Below, in pieces: positions 36,459 to 45,820 of a stretch of DNA of 64,000 bases. Position numbers and translations under genes: made by a program. Position 1 is the first letter of the stretch; every line of letters starts with the position of its first letter. Source of the DNA: Novispirillum itersonii subsp. itersonii ATCC 12639 (GTDB lineage: Bacteria > Pseudomonadota > Alphaproteobacteria > Rhodospirillales > Rhodospirillaceae); NCBI RefSeq assembly GCF_000381985.1, contig NZ_KB907340.1:186001-250000 (forward strand), in the 5' to 3' direction. The notes under the pieces are model-generated. The model saw nothing but the letters and a program-made list of their open reading frames with translations. It ran no database searches and was not told where the DNA came from.

Positions 36459-39137
36459 ATGCCTTTGTGCGGTCAGGATACCCTCAACACCCGCCGGACT
36501 CTGAACATCGCCGGGAAAGAATTCGACTATTTCAGCCTGCGGGCTGCCACACAGGCGGGCCTCGGCGATATCGCTCACCTGCCTTATTCGATGAAAGTGC
36601 TGCTGGAAAACCTGCTGCGCTATGAAGACGGGCGCAGCGTAACCGTCGACGATGTGAAGGCCTGTGCCGACTGGGGCCGGCACCGCCGGTCCGACCGGGA
36701 AATTGCCTATCGCCCGGCCCGCGTGCTGATGCAGGACTTTACCGGCGTCCCTGCCGTGGTCGATCTGGCCGCCATGCGTGATGCGATGAAAGCGCTGGGG
36801 GGAGACCCGCAGAAGATCAACCCGCTGTCCCCGGTTGATCTGGTCATCGATCACTCCGTGATGATCGATTCTTTCGGATCTGCCGACGCCCTGCAAAAGA
36901 ACATGGATATTGAGTTCGAGCGGAATGGAGAGCGTTACGAATTTCTGCGCTGGGGGCAGACCGCATTCCGGAATTTCCGCGCTGTTCCACCCGGCGTCGG
37001 CATCTGCCATCAGATCAACCTCGAACACCTGGCCCGGGTTGCCTGGACCGGGGAAGAAGGCGGCCGCACTCTGGTCTATCCGGACACCTGCGTCGGAACG
37101 GACTCCCACACCACCATGGTCAACGGGATGGCCGTCCTCGGCTGGGGGGTCGGCGGTATTGAAGCCGAAGCCGCCATGCTGGGGCAGCCCGTCTCCATGC
37201 TGATTCCGGAAGTGATCGGCTTTAAGCTGACCGGCAAACTGCGGGAAGGCATGACCGCCACCGATCTGGTGCTGACCGTAACCCAGATGCTGCGGAAAAA
37301 AGGGGTGGTCGGTAAGTTCGTGGAATTCTACGGCCCCGGCCTCGACAGCCTGACCCTTGCCGACCGGGCGACAATTGCCAACATGGCCCCCGAATATGGG
37401 GCTACCTGCGGCATCTTCCCGATTGATACCGAAACATTGGCTTACCTGCGCCTGACAGGCCGCCCGGAAGAGCAGATCGCATTGGTCGAAGCCTATGCCA
37501 AAGAACAGGGCCTGTGGCGCACCGCTGAGTGGGACCCGGTCTTCACCGACACCCTTGACCTTGACATGTCCACCGTCGAAACCTCTCTGGCCGGGCCGAA
37601 ACGCCCGCAGGACCGGGTGGCCCTGTCCGGTGCCGCCGCCGCCTTGAAGGATGTGCTGACAGCCGAAGGCGTCACAGATCACGCCAAAGGTTTCGCCGTC
37701 GCCGGAGCCGACTATGCCCTGCATCAGGGCGATGTGGTGATCGCCGCCATCACGTCCTGCACCAACACCTCCAACCCCGGCGTACTGATTGCCGCCGGTC
37801 TGGTCGCCAAAAAGGCTGTCGAAAAGGGCCTTAAGCGTGCCCCGTGGGTGAAGTCGTCTCTGGCACCGGGGTCGCAGGTGGTGCGGGACTATCTGCAGAA
37901 GGCCGGTCTGCAACCCTATCTTGATCAACTCGGCTTCAATATCGCCGGCTTTGGCTGTACCACCTGTATCGGCAACGCCGGTCCGCTGGCCGAGCCGATT
38001 GCAAACACCATCGACTCCAACAAAATGGTGGTCTCGGCGGTGCTGTCAGGCAACCGCAACTTCGAAGGCCGCATCAGCCCCCACGTCCGCGCCAACTGGC
38101 TGGCCTCCCCACCGCTGGTGGTGGCCTATGCCATTCTCGGCACTCTGCAGAAGGATATCACCAGCGAACCGTTGGGAACCGGCACGGATGGACAGCCGGT
38201 CTACCTGAAGGATCTCTGGCCGAGCAGTGCGGAAATTCAGGCTGCTATTGCCGCCTGCGTCACCCGCGAAATGTTTCAGGAACGGTACGCCAACGTCTGG
38301 ACCGGCCCCCGGCAGTGGCAGGATATCACGGTGGGGGAAGGCGAAACCTATCGCTGGAGTGACACCTCTACCTACGTGCAGAATCCGCCATACTTCACCG
38401 GTCTCACGGAAGAGACCGGCACAGTCAGCGACATCCGTGGGGCGCGACCTCTGGCGATCCTTGGGGATTCAGTAACCACCGATCACATCTCTCCCGCCGG
38501 TTCGATCAAGGCCGACAGCCCGGCCGGCCGTTACCTTCTGGCCCATGGCGTGGAGCGGAAAGATTTCAACAGTTATGGCGCCCGCCGGGGTAATCACGAA
38601 GTGATGATGCGCGGCACCTTTGCCAACATCCGTATCAAAAACGAAATGGTTCCCGGCATCGAAGGCGGCATCACCAGACACATCCCGTCTGGCGAGGTGA
38701 TGGCCATCTATGATGCCGCCATGGCGTATCAGGCTGACAGCACCCCGCTGGTGGTGATCGGGGGCAAAGAATACGGCACCGGTTCCTCCCGCGACTGGGC
38801 CGCCAAGGGAACCAACCTGCTGGGGGTAAAGGCCGTTCTGGTTGAATCCTTCGAACGGATCCACCGTTCCAACCTGGTCGGCATGGGCGTTCTGCCCCTT
38901 CAGTTCCCGGATGGGATTAACCGCAGGACCCTGCGGCTGGATGGCAGCGAGGTCTTTGATATCACCGGCCTCAGCGACGGTATCAGGCCCCGTCAAGATG
39001 TCAGCGTGACCATTACCCGTGCGGACGGATCAACTGAGAGTCTCACCGCCCTCTGCCGAATCGATACTGCCGACGAAGTGGACTATTACCGCCACGGCGG
39101 CATCCTCCAGTATGTGCTGCGGTCTCTGGTGACCTGA
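36459..39137 (+). CDS. acnA: Aconitate hydratase A
   Basis: AcnA converts citrate to isocitrate in the TCA cycle. The ATG at 36459 (AGGAG eight bases upstream) gives 892 residues, the family length; the open frame upstream is unrelated. The [4Fe-4S] ligands are C434 (CTNTSNP), C500 and C503 ([10 protein letters not shown]), nearly the same numbering as E. coli AcnA. Other blocks are [33 protein letters not shown] and [17 protein letters not shown]. It is a single gene with its own terminator. Confidence 0.98.
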   Translation: MPLCGQDTLNTRRTLNIAGKEFDYFSLRAATQAGLGDIAHLPYSMKVLLENLLRYEDGRSVTVDDVKACADWGRHRRSDREIAYRPARVLMQDFTGVPAVVDLAAMRDAMKALGGDPQKINPLSPVDLVIDHSVMIDSFGSADALQKNMDIEFERNGERYEFLRWGQTAFRNFRAVPPGVGICHQINLEHLARVAWTGEEGGRTLVYPDTCVGTDSHTTMVNGMAVLGWGVGGIEAEAAMLGQPVSMLIPEVIGFKLTGKLREGMTATDLVLTVTQMLRKKGVVGKFVEFYGPGLDSLTLADRATIANMAPEYGATCGIFPIDTETLAYLRLTGRPEEQIALVEAYAKEQGLWRTAEWDPVFTDTLDLDMSTVETSLAGPKRPQDRVALSGAAAALKDVLTAEGVTDHAKGFAVAGADYALHQGDVVIAAITSCTNTSNPGVLIAAGLVAKKAVEKGLKRAPWVKSSLAPGSQVVRDYLQKAGLQPYLDQLGFNIAGFGCTTCIGNAGPLAEPIANTIDSNKMVVSAVLSGNRNFEGRISPHVRANWLASPPLVVAYAILGTLQKDITSEPLGTGTDGQPVYLKDLWPSSAEIQAAIAACVTREMFQERYANVWTGPRQWQDITVGEGETYRWSDTSTYVQNPPYFTGLTEETGTVSDIRGARPLAILGDSVTTDHISPAGSIKADSPAGRYLLAHGVERKDFNSYGARRGNHEVMMRGTFANIRIKNEMVPGIEGGITRHIPSGEVMAIYDAAMAYQADSTPLVVIGGKEYGTGSSRDWAAKGTNLLGVKAVLVESFERIHRSNLVGMGVLPLQFPDGINRRTLRLDGSEVFDITGLSDGIRPRQDVSVTITRADGSTESLTALCRIDTADEVDYYRHGGILQYVLRSLVT

Positions 39138-39160
39138 CTCCACCCGACCCTAACAACAGG

Positions 39161-39188
39161 CGGGGGGCCTTCCGGCTCCCCGTTTTTT
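39161..39188 (+). terminator. Intrinsic terminator after acnA
   Basis: A 9-base-pair GC-rich stem (one G-U pair) with a TTCC loop, followed by TTTTTT, starts 23 bases past the acnA stop. Confidence 0.85.
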
Positions 39189-39358
39189 CTTTCCGGAAGG
39201 GCAGCACGGCAGGAGTTCCCCCCTCAATCGCTCTCTTGTCGAGCCCATCGACATAATGGTACGTTCCCGCGCATGTTTTTACTGGCATCCGTCGCGGGTC
39301 GACAGAACTCCTGAGCATCATCCCCGCCTCCCAGTCACCTCGATCAATAAGTATACAT

Positions 39359-40324
39359 ATGACTGAGACAGCTCTGTACCGCGGGCTTCGGGTAGCCCTG
39401 ATCGTCCCCTGCTACAACGAAGCCGTGGCTATCGGGCAGGTTATTGATGATTTCCGCGCAGCGATGCCAGAGCTGGGTCTGTATGTCTTTGACAATGCAT
39501 CAACCGATGATACGGCAAGCGTCGCCCGCCACCATGGGGCTCAGGTGGTACACGTTGCGCAGAAGGGTAAGGGAAACGTTGTCCGCCGCATGTTCGCCGA
39601 TGTCGAAGCGGACGTTTATGTCATGGTTGACGGCGATGCCACCTATAGCGCCCCCTGCGTCCGCAGCCTGATTGATACCCTTCTAGACCAGCGCCTTGAT
39701 ATGGTTGTCGGTGCCCGACAGACCCCGACAGATATCGCCGGTCAGGCCTACCGCAAAGGCCACCAGTGGGGCAACCGCATGCTGACGGGCAGCGTCGCCC
39801 ACATCTTTGGCGGGTCCTTCCGGGACATGCTGTCCGGGTACCGGATTTTCTCCCGCCGCTATGCCAAATCCTTCCCCGCCCTGTCGCAGGGTTTCGAAAT
39901 CGAAACGGAGCTAACGGTCCACGCACTGGAACTGCGGATGGCTGTCGGGGAAGTGGACACCCCGTATGGGGCCCGCCCGGAAGGGTCGGTCAGCAAATTG
40001 TCAACCTATCGCGACGGCTGGCGGATTCTGAAAACCATCATGCGGCTGTACGTTCTGGAGCGACCACTGGCGTTTTACAGCATTGTCGGCGGGGTCCTTG
40101 CGGTTCTGTCCGTTCTGCTGTCTGTCCCGCTGCTGCTGGAATATCTGCACTCCGGTCTGGTGCCCCGCCTTCCAACTGCCGTCTTATCCACGGCCTTGAT
40201 GCTGACCGCCTTCCTGTCCTTCCTCTGCGGGCTGACCCTCGATACCGTCACCCGCGGTCGTCATGAAGCCAAGCGGCTAGCCTATCTCGCCATCCCCCAT
40301 TGCTCGACAATCAAACGGGATTAG
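39359..40324 (+). CDS. Membrane-anchored GT2 glycosyltransferase (dolichyl/undecaprenyl phosphate-sugar type)
   Basis: The 321-residue protein has an N-terminal GT2 domain: VALIVPCYNEAVAIGQVI, a DNASTDDT segment, and VMVDGDATY carrying the DxD metal/sugar-nucleotide motif, then DMLSGYRIFSRRY. Two membrane segments follow (about 238-260 and 275-298). This layout is that of enzymes that transfer a sugar to a polyprenyl phosphate. It is followed immediately by a GtrA-family gene, the usual partner for flipping or positioning lipid-linked sugars. Probable role: modifying a surface polysaccharide. The sugar is not known. Confidence 0.88.
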   Translation: MTETALYRGLRVALIVPCYNEAVAIGQVIDDFRAAMPELGLYVFDNASTDDTASVARHHGAQVVHVAQKGKGNVVRRMFADVEADVYVMVDGDATYSAPCVRSLIDTLLDQRLDMVVGARQTPTDIAGQAYRKGHQWGNRMLTGSVAHIFGGSFRDMLSGYRIFSRRYAKSFPALSQGFEIETELTVHALELRMAVGEVDTPYGARPEGSVSKLSTYRDGWRILKTIMRLYVLERPLAFYSIVGGVLAVLSVLLSVPLLLEYLHSGLVPRLPTAVLSTALMLTAFLSFLCGLTLDTVTRGRHEAKRLAYLAIPHCSTIKRD

Positions 40325-40327
40325 GTG

Positions 40328-40720
40328 ATGCGATCCCTCGTCCTGTTCGCTTTCGCCGGGGGAGTCGGCTTTCTGGTCGATACAGCCGTGCTGTATCTGG
40401 CCCTGCCTTTCCTAGGCCCCTATGCAGGGCGGGCTCTGTCCTTTCTGGCAGCCGTTCTTGCCACATGGCTGCTCAACCGGCGTCTGGCCTTTGGTCAGCG
40501 GCCGTCGGGTCTGCCCGTGTGGCAGGAAGCCCTGCGTTATCTGATGATCATGTTGATTGGTGGCGGGGCTAATCTGGCAGCGTACAGCCTGTGTATCGCC
40601 ACCCTGCCTGTCGTTGCCGCTTATCCGGTTCTGGGTGTCGCCGTTGGCAGTCTTGCCGGACTGAGCCTGAACTTTGCCATTGCCCGTTCTGCTCTTTTCC
40701 GCAAGCAATCGACAGCCTAA
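40328..40720 (+). CDS. GtrA family membrane protein
   Basis: This 130-residue protein has four predicted membrane segments. GtrA-family features are FAGGVGFLVDTAVLYLAL at the start, RALSFLAAVLATWLLNRRLAF in the middle and a C-terminal LSLNFAIARSALF. GtrA proteins are thought to move polyprenyl-linked sugars across the membrane. It begins within a few bases of the end of the GT2 gene (stop TAG, then GTGATG), so the pair is co-translated. The ATG at 40328 or the GTG one codon before may be the start. Confidence 0.87.
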   Translation: MRSLVLFAFAGGVGFLVDTAVLYLALPFLGPYAGRALSFLAAVLATWLLNRRLAFGQRPSGLPVWQEALRYLMIMLIGGGANLAAYSLCIATLPVVAAYPVLGVAVGSLAGLSLNFAIARSALFRKQSTA

Positions 40721-40867
40721 TCCGCTGTTTCTGGATACTTTTGTGGGAACAGCCCCCAACGATCACTCTGTTCTTTCGGCCCGCCTCATACCCTGACGCC
40801 AGAACCGCCTTTGCCGTTCTGATCGTTGTGTCTGCAACCGGCCTTGACTGCCTTCTGTTCCTGTCCG

Positions 40868-42283
40868 TCACGCTTCCGGACTCACGCAACGGCCAAGACA
40901 CCGGGAAAGGAAACGTTCTAACCGACGATCCTCGCAGTGGGCAACGTTGATGCGTAAAGCATCCCGCCATCCCCTGGACGCACTGAACACCGGGCCCGGT
41001 GCCAAAATCACCCTTTCCGCCTGCGCCTGCCGGGCCAACGCAACGGCGTCCTGCCCTTCAGGCAACAGCATCCACAGGAACAATCCGGCTGAAGGCTCCG
41101 CCCACGGCGTTAACCCCAAAGACCGCATGCGGTCCAGTGTCAGCTCCCGGCATTTATCCAGCCTGGCCCTTACCCGATCCATATGTCGCCGATAACTGCT
41201 ATCGGTCAGGACGGTGTGCAGTACGGCCGCTGACAAAGACGATCCCCCCATAGACGTGGCGATCCGCAGATCCGTCAGGGCGGCAATCCAGTCCGGATTT
41301 GCGGCAATAAAGCCGCAGCGTACCCCGGTGGAGAGCGATTTTGATAAACTGCCGATCCGAATCACCCGATCCAGACCATCAAAAGCGGCATAACGAGGGG
41401 AGGGAGATCCCTCGAAATCAGCAAAAATATCATCTTCGACCACAATCAGGCCGTTCTGCTCCGCGACTTTCAACACCCGATGGACGGTTGTTGCCGCGAC
41501 AGTCACCCCGGTCGGATTATGAACGGCGGATGTGGTCAGATACATCCGGGGACGATGCTGTTCGACCGCCACAGTGAACGCCTGAAGATCCGGCCCCTGC
41601 GGGGTCATCGGCACAGAAACTGCCGTCACCCGATGCGCCCGCAACAAGGCGAGAAAGTTAAAATAGCAGGGGTCATCCACCAGCACCGCATCGCCCGGTG
41701 CCAACAAAAACCGGCAGATCAGGTCAAGGGCGTGGGTTCCGCTGTCTGTCAGCAGTATCTGGTCTGGCCCGACAGCAACCCCTTGATCCGTCAGACGACG
41801 GGCAAACACCGTCCGCAAGGGGACCGGGCCCTGTGCCGGACTGTAAGCCGGCGGACCATCGCCACTGCGCGCAACCTGCCGCAGGGCCTTCCTCACCCCA
41901 TCCTCCTCAAACCACGTTTCCGGTAACCAACCACACCCCGGCGACGCCGCCCCGGCAGACGTGCGCAACGATTGCCGGAGCATCCACAGCGGGTCAATCT
42001 CCGGCTCCACATCCGGCCCGATCCGGTCAAGCGTCAGCGGTGCCAGCGGCGCCGCCACATAAAAGCCAGACCCACGCCGAGCGCGAATGACCCCTTCGGC
42101 TGCCAGACGGTCGTAGGCTTCCACCACAGTGGATTTTGAGACCCCGGCCAACCCGGCCATAGCCCGCACTGAAGGGACTCTGGATCCCGGCACCAGACTC
42201 CGGCGGTCAATCCGGTCCCGGATCATCTGCATCACCTGCCCGGTACGCGACCCTTCCCCACCGGATGCAACAGGACGATCCAT
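40868..42283 (-). CDS. MocR-type transcriptional regulator (GntR helix-turn-helix fused to aminotransferase)
   Basis: The start at the ATG at 42283 gives 471 residues. An N-terminal GntR winged helix (about 15-80, with VPSVRAMAGLAGVSKSTVVEAY) joins a fold-type-I aminotransferase-like domain. This contains YSPAQGPVPLR, VLVDDPCYFNF, VHNPTGVT and the PLP-binding lysine in GSLSKSLSTGVRCGF. MocR regulators sense amino compounds or PLP and usually control a divergent neighbour. Here it faces phzF and lysE across a 117-base gap, so these are its likely targets. Confidence 0.93.
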   Translation of the reverse strand: MDRPVASGGEGSRTGQVMQMIRDRIDRRSLVPGSRVPSVRAMAGLAGVSKSTVVEAYDRLAAEGVIRARRGSGFYVAAPLAPLTLDRIGPDVEPEIDPLWMLRQSLRTSAGAASPGCGWLPETWFEEDGVRKALRQVARSGDGPPAYSPAQGPVPLRTVFARRLTDQGVAVGPDQILLTDSGTHALDLICRFLLAPGDAVLVDDPCYFNFLALLRAHRVTAVSVPMTPQGPDLQAFTVAVEQHRPRMYLTTSAVHNPTGVTVAATTVHRVLKVAEQNGLIVVEDDIFADFEGSPSPRYAAFDGLDRVIRIGSLSKSLSTGVRCGFIAANPDWIAALTDLRIATSMGGSSLSAAVLHTVLTDSSYRRHMDRVRARLDKCRELTLDRMRSLGLTPWAEPSAGLFLWMLLPEGQDAVALARQAQAERVILAPGPVFSASRGWRDALRINVAHCEDRRLERFLSRCLGRCVSPEA

Positions 42284-42400
42284 CAGTGTACGCCTCTCTT
42301 CATCAGTACAGTTTTTCAAAATTGTATCAGACTGTCTCTGCCCGCACTGCCCCGATCTTCTTAAGCTGCCCCCAGCGCCCCCCAATGACGGATTTATCGC
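42284..42400. promoter_or_regulatory. Divergent promoter region between the MocR gene and phzF
   Basis: An AT-rich segment at 42295-42335 contains ATCAGTACAG and, about 25 bases on, TGTATCAGAC, related half-sites that could form a MocR operator. Both genes start close by, so a single protein bound here could control both directions. Confidence 0.4.
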
Positions 42401-43243
42401 ATGTCCCGCTCTTTCCATCTGGTCGATGTGTTTGGCAGCTCTGGGTTTGACGGCAACCCTGTTGCTGTGGTCAGCGCTGCCGAGGATCTGGATACCCAGA
42501 GCATGCAGCAGATCACCCGCTGGATGAACCTGTCTGAAACCACCTTCCTTCTGCCCCCGACAGATCCTTCGGCTGACTACCGGGTCAGGATTTTTACACT
42601 GGCCCGCGAGCTGCCCTTCGCCGGACATCCGACGCTTGGCACCTGCCATGTCTGGCTGAGTATGGGGGGACGCCCCAAGACCCCGGGGCTGATCCGCCAG
42701 GAATGTGGCGCCGGGCTAATCCCGATCCGGCAGCAGGACAATATGCTGTCTTTTGCCGCCCCGCCCCTGCTTCGCAGCGGCACGGTGGACCCAGCAACCC
42801 TGCACGACCTGATCGATATTCTGCAGATCGACTCCAGAAAAGTCGTCGGAGCGCGCTGGATCGACAACGGCCCCGGCTGGGTTGGTCTGCTCCTCGACTC
42901 CGCAGAAACCGTCAGGGCTGTCACTCCCCAACGCGCGCCTGACCGCACCGTAGACATCGGCCTGATCGGGCCCTACCCGCAGGGCAGCGACACTGCGTTT
43001 GAGCTGCGCGCCCTGTTCACCGATGCCAATGGCGTGCTGATTGAAGACCCGGTCACCGGCAGCCTCAATGCCTCTGCCGCGCAGTGGATGTTTGAGACCG
43101 GCCGGGTCTCCGGATCGTCTTATCTGGCATCACAAGGGACTTGTTTAGGAAGACGCGGCCGGATTGCAGTGCATCAGGACTCTGAGGGGACTGTCTGGGT
43201 CGGCGGACAGACCAGAACGCAGATGTCAGGGCTGCGGCATTAA
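42401..43243 (+). CDS. PhzF-family isomerase-like protein
   Basis: The 280-residue protein has the two-lobed diaminopimelate epimerase-like fold of PhzF. Signatures are HLVDVFGSSGFDGNPVAVV at the N-terminus, ETTFLLPP (the region with the catalytic glutamate), RIFTLARELPFAGHPTLG and, near the end, EDPVTGSLNASAAQW. Most family members have no known reaction, and no phenazine genes are nearby, so phenazine synthesis should not be assumed. It is followed by lysE at 24 bases. Confidence 0.93.
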   Translation: MSRSFHLVDVFGSSGFDGNPVAVVSAAEDLDTQSMQQITRWMNLSETTFLLPPTDPSADYRVRIFTLARELPFAGHPTLGTCHVWLSMGGRPKTPGLIRQECGAGLIPIRQQDNMLSFAAPPLLRSGTVDPATLHDLIDILQIDSRKVVGARWIDNGPGWVGLLLDSAETVRAVTPQRAPDRTVDIGLIGPYPQGSDTAFELRALFTDANGVLIEDPVTGSLNASAAQWMFETGRVSGSSYLASQGTCLGRRGRIAVHQDSEGTVWVGGQTRTQMSGLRH

Positions 43244-43267
43244 CCTGAAAAAGACAGGAGATTTTTT

Positions 43268-43891
43268 ATGGCCGCAGAACCCCTGATCACCGTTTACGCG
43301 ACGTATCTTCTGGCCTCTGCCAGTCCCGGCCCAAGCGTCATGGCCATTATGGGCACGGCAATGGGTCAGGGACGCCGCCCTGCCTTGCTGCTGGCAGCGG
43401 GGATTTTGCTGGGGTCGATCACTTGGGCCGGACTGGCCGGAGCCGGACTGGCTGCGCTGCTGGCAACCCATCCCGAGTTCCTGAATGCAGTGCGCATCGC
43501 CGGAGGCTGTTATCTGCTCTACCTTGCTTACAAGGCGGCCACCTCAGCCTGTCAGACCGGCGATTTATCTGCCCGGACCACCGCAAAGCCCTTCACCCCG
43601 TGGCAACAGTTCCGGCAGGGATATTTCATGCACCTGACCAACCCTAAAGCGGTGCTGTCGTGGAGTGCCATTCTATCGCTGGCCTTGAGCCCTGAGCGTC
43701 AGGCGAGGGATTTACCCTTGATCGTCGGCGGCTGCTTCTGTCTGGGGTTTATCGTCTTCTGTGGATATGCGCTGGCCTTCTCAACCAGACCGGCCAGCCG
43801 GATATATGCGCGGGCACGACGAGCCATTCAGGCAGGTCTGGCGCTGGCCTTTCTGTCAGCGGGTCTCAGCCTGATCTTTTTGAAAGGATAA
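43268..43891 (+). CDS. LysE/RhtB family amino acid exporter
   Basis: This 207-residue inner-membrane protein has about six hydrophobic segments. LysE features are YLLASASPGPSVMAIMGTAMGQGRRPA near the start (conserved proline-glycine), then GGCYLLYLAYKA and GYFMHLTNPKAVLSW in the middle. Such proteins export amino acids or derivatives. AGGAG lies before the ATG. Together with phzF and the divergent MocR regulator it suggests a small unit for handling an amino-acid-like compound; this is inference. Confidence 0.92.
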   Translation: MAAEPLITVYATYLLASASPGPSVMAIMGTAMGQGRRPALLLAAGILLGSITWAGLAGAGLAALLATHPEFLNAVRIAGGCYLLYLAYKAATSACQTGDLSARTTAKPFTPWQQFRQGYFMHLTNPKAVLSWSAILSLALSPERQARDLPLIVGGCFCLGFIVFCGYALAFSTRPASRIYARARRAIQAGLALAFLSAGLSLIFLKG

Positions 43892-43895
43892 AGCT

Positions 43896-44084
43896 TCAGG
43901 ACGCCTGCGCGAGGGATGCGGCAGACCGTTCCTCCTTCAGGATATCCTTCATGCAACCGATGCACTTTCCGCACTGCGGGCGGGTATCGTGGGCCCGGAA
44001 AACCTGCGCGGGGGTGCGGGCCCCACGGTCACGGGCAGCCCGGACATCCCGACACTTCAGGTCATTGCACAGACAGACGTACAT
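43896..44084 (-). CDS. bfd: Bacterioferritin-associated ferredoxin-like protein
   Basis: This 62-residue [2Fe-2S] protein has MYVCLCNDL at the start (C4, C6) and CGKCIGC later, the BFD-like cysteine pattern. Bfd reduces the iron core of bacterioferritin to release iron. It is convergent with lysE, with a 4-base gap between stops. A Fur-box-like sequence lies 54-78 bases upstream of the ATG, which suggests induction under iron shortage, as in other bacteria. No bacterioferritin gene lies in the window. Confidence 0.9.
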   Translation of the reverse strand: MYVCLCNDLKCRDVRAARDRGARTPAQVFRAHDTRPQCGKCIGCMKDILKEERSAASLAQAS

Positions 44085-44137
44085 GATCCCTCCCCAACCG
44101 ACCCTGTCATTTTTGCAGGCACGTGGTGGCTAATGCG

Positions 44138-44162
44138 GATAATAGTGCAATTCATTCTCATC
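44138..44162 (-). promoter_or_regulatory. Fur-box-like site upstream of bfd
   Basis: On the minus strand GATGAGAATGAATTGCAC continues into TATTATC, resembling the GATAAT/ATTATC pattern of Fur sites with several mismatches. Its position fits a bfd promoter. Confidence 0.45.
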
Positions 44163-44237
44163 AAGCAAGCCCGGAGATGATTCGCTGAAGCAGCATGGGC
44201 ACCGGGAGGTTGATTTTAAGGGGGAATCCCTAAGATT

Positions 44238-44252
44238 TGCAACTCATTTGCA
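44238..44252 (+). promoter_or_regulatory. Fur-box-like palindrome upstream of a small ORF
   Basis: TGCAACTCATTTGCA pairs in six of seven positions around a central C. This 7-1-7 layout is typical of Fur sites. A further TTGCAT direct repeat follows. It is 30 bases before the ATG at 44283 and probably overlaps a plus-strand promoter. Confidence 0.5.
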
Positions 44253-44282
44253 TTTGCATTTTCTGCGTGATAACATCCCTTC

Positions 44283-44510
44283 ATGGATGGGGGCTTTAAC
44301 CCGGCGACCCCGCCTGCACTGTATGCCTCTCCTCTGGCCGGGCCGGAAAGGGATCCGAACATGGTAATCTGGCGTGGTCTATCCCCTGCAATGATGGCTG
44401 CCCTGCTGGTCGCCGGAGCCAAAAACCGGGAGACTCCTCAGACAACCGGCCCAACGGCCTCATCCTCTGGCACTGCAGCGCCCACCCCGGCCCCCGTCCG
44501 CACACACTGA
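44283..44510 (+). CDS. Small unrecognised ORF behind a Fur-box-like site
   Basis: The frame encodes 75 residues from the ATG at 44283, or 49 residues from the internal ATG at 44361, which has AAAGGGA a few bases upstream and a more credible ribosome-binding site. From the internal start it reads MVIWRGLSPAMMAALLVAGA, possibly one short membrane segment, and then a serine-, threonine- and proline-rich tail ending APTPAPVRTH. It matches no family known to me. It is 29 bases upstream of the cobalamin gene, and the iron-type operator in front suggests that iron status controls the set. Confidence 0.4.
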   Translation: MDGGFNPATPPALYASPLAGPERDPNMVIWRGLSPAMMAALLVAGAKNRETPQTTGPTASSSGTAAPTPAPVRTH

Positions 44511-44539
44511 CTGAGGCGGCGGTGTGCTAAACTGCGTGG

Positions 44540-44956
44540 ATGCAACATCCTCGCTCCCAGATTCATCCTGTTCTTTTCTTTGCCGGGGCTGGCTGTACCT
44601 CAACAGCCCGCACTAAGGATCTGTTGGCTCTTCTCAACGCCACACTCCCGCCGGGGGGAAGTCTGGCCTCTCTGGCCAGCCTTGACCGCCGCTGTAGCCT
44701 GCCAGCCTTGACGGAAACCGCTGCCATCGCGGGCTGCCCACTGGTTCCGGTTTCCGCCACTGCCCTGACTGCTGAAACCACAGCAGCCCCCTCAGCCGCC
44801 GCCATCCACAGCGGAGTCGCATCCGTTGCCGAAGCAGCCGCCCTTGCGTCAGCCCGTCAGGCTGCGGGGCCGGGACAAAAGCCGGTACTGTGGCTTGCCA
44901 AACAAACCGGGCCGGGGTGTACTGTCGCCCTTGCCATCCTTACTGTCTCCGGCTGA
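44540..44956 (+). CDS. Cobalamin biosynthesis protein, CobE / CbiG C-terminal type
   Basis: This 138-residue protein matches the stand-alone CobE/CbiG C-terminal domain: a glycine-rich start (FFAGAGCTSTARTKDLLALL), the block SLASLDRRCSLPALTETA and SVAEAAALASA later on. CobE takes part in the ring-contraction stage of aerobic cobalamin synthesis. It is followed 30 bases on by cobM, which acts at the next steps. The domain is small and divergent, so position next to cobM is a strong part of the case. Confidence 0.8.
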   Translation: MQHPRSQIHPVLFFAGAGCTSTARTKDLLALLNATLPPGGSLASLASLDRRCSLPALTETAAIAGCPLVPVSATALTAETTAAPSAAAIHSGVASVAEAAALASARQAAGPGQKPVLWLAKQTGPGCTVALAILTVSG

Positions 44957-44986
44957 TTCTGTCTGACTGCTGCACGGACCCGAACT

Positions 44987-45751
44987 ATGACCATCCATTT
45001 CATCGGTGCTGGCCCCGGTGCGCCTGACCTGATCACCGTTCGTGGGCTACGGCTGATTGAATCCTGTCGCGTCTGTCTGTATGCGGGGTCTCTGGTCCCG
45101 GCAGAGGTGGTTGCCGCTGCCCCAGCCGGGGCGCAGGTCATAGACACCGCATCCCTGCACCTTGATGAAATCATTGCGCTGATGGAACAGGCCCATCAGA
45201 GCGGACAGGATGTGGCCCGTGTCCATTCCGGGGATCCATCCCTCTACGGTGCCATCGGCGAACAGATGCAGCGGCTGGATGCTCTCGGTATTCCCTATCA
45301 GATTGTTCCCGGGGTGCCTGCCTTTGCTGCTGCCGCCGCGACCCTGCAGCGGGAACTGACCCTGCCGGATGTGGCCCAGACAGTGATCCTGACCCGGACC
45401 TCCGTCCGGTCCTCTGCCATGCCTGCCGGAGAAGATCTGGAAACACTGGGCCGCAGCCACGCCACCCTCGCCATCCATCTGTCGATCAACAATCTGGCCG
45501 CCGTGGTGCGGGATCTGGTTCCCCACTACGGGGCAGACTGTCCGGTGGCCGTGGTATACCGGGCCAGCTGGCCAGATGAAAAAGTCATCACCGGCACGCT
45601 GGAAACGATCCGCGAGCAGGTAAAAGCGGAAGGCGGAGTCACCCGTACCGCTCTGATCTTGGTTGGAAAAGTGCTGCAAGGGCGGTCAGACCGGACCAGC
45701 GCCCTTTACGGGCGTAACCACAGCCACCTGTTCCGCCCGGCCGATGCTTAA
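44987..45751 (+). CDS. cobM: Precorrin-4 C(11)-methyltransferase
   Basis: CobM uses S-adenosylmethionine to methylate C-11 of precorrin-4. This 254-residue protein has the tetrapyrrole methylase fold: [18 protein letters not shown] at the start, [34 protein letters not shown] and VILTRTSVR. The length is normal. It is encoded with the CobE-type gene; other cob genes must lie elsewhere. It is convergent with gpsA. Confidence 0.95.
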   Translation: MTIHFIGAGPGAPDLITVRGLRLIESCRVCLYAGSLVPAEVVAAAPAGAQVIDTASLHLDEIIALMEQAHQSGQDVARVHSGDPSLYGAIGEQMQRLDALGIPYQIVPGVPAFAAAAATLQRELTLPDVAQTVILTRTSVRSSAMPAGEDLETLGRSHATLAIHLSINNLAAVVRDLVPHYGADCPVAVVYRASWPDEKVITGTLETIREQVKAEGGVTRTALILVGKVLQGRSDRTSALYGRNHSHLFRPADA

Positions 45752-45820
45752 CCCATAGCCCGGTTAGGCGGCTTTCACCCTTGTAGAGCAAAGGGTTCCT
45801 TTAAGGGGGGTAGGGTGTTT

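Noticed and set aside
44195-44380. Possible cobalamin riboswitch upstream of cobE/cobM
   Set aside because: Fragments such as AAGGGGGAATCC and CCCCGCCTGCACTGT recall the consensus, but the GGTG segments and B12 box are missing and a Fur-like palindrome interrupts the required core.
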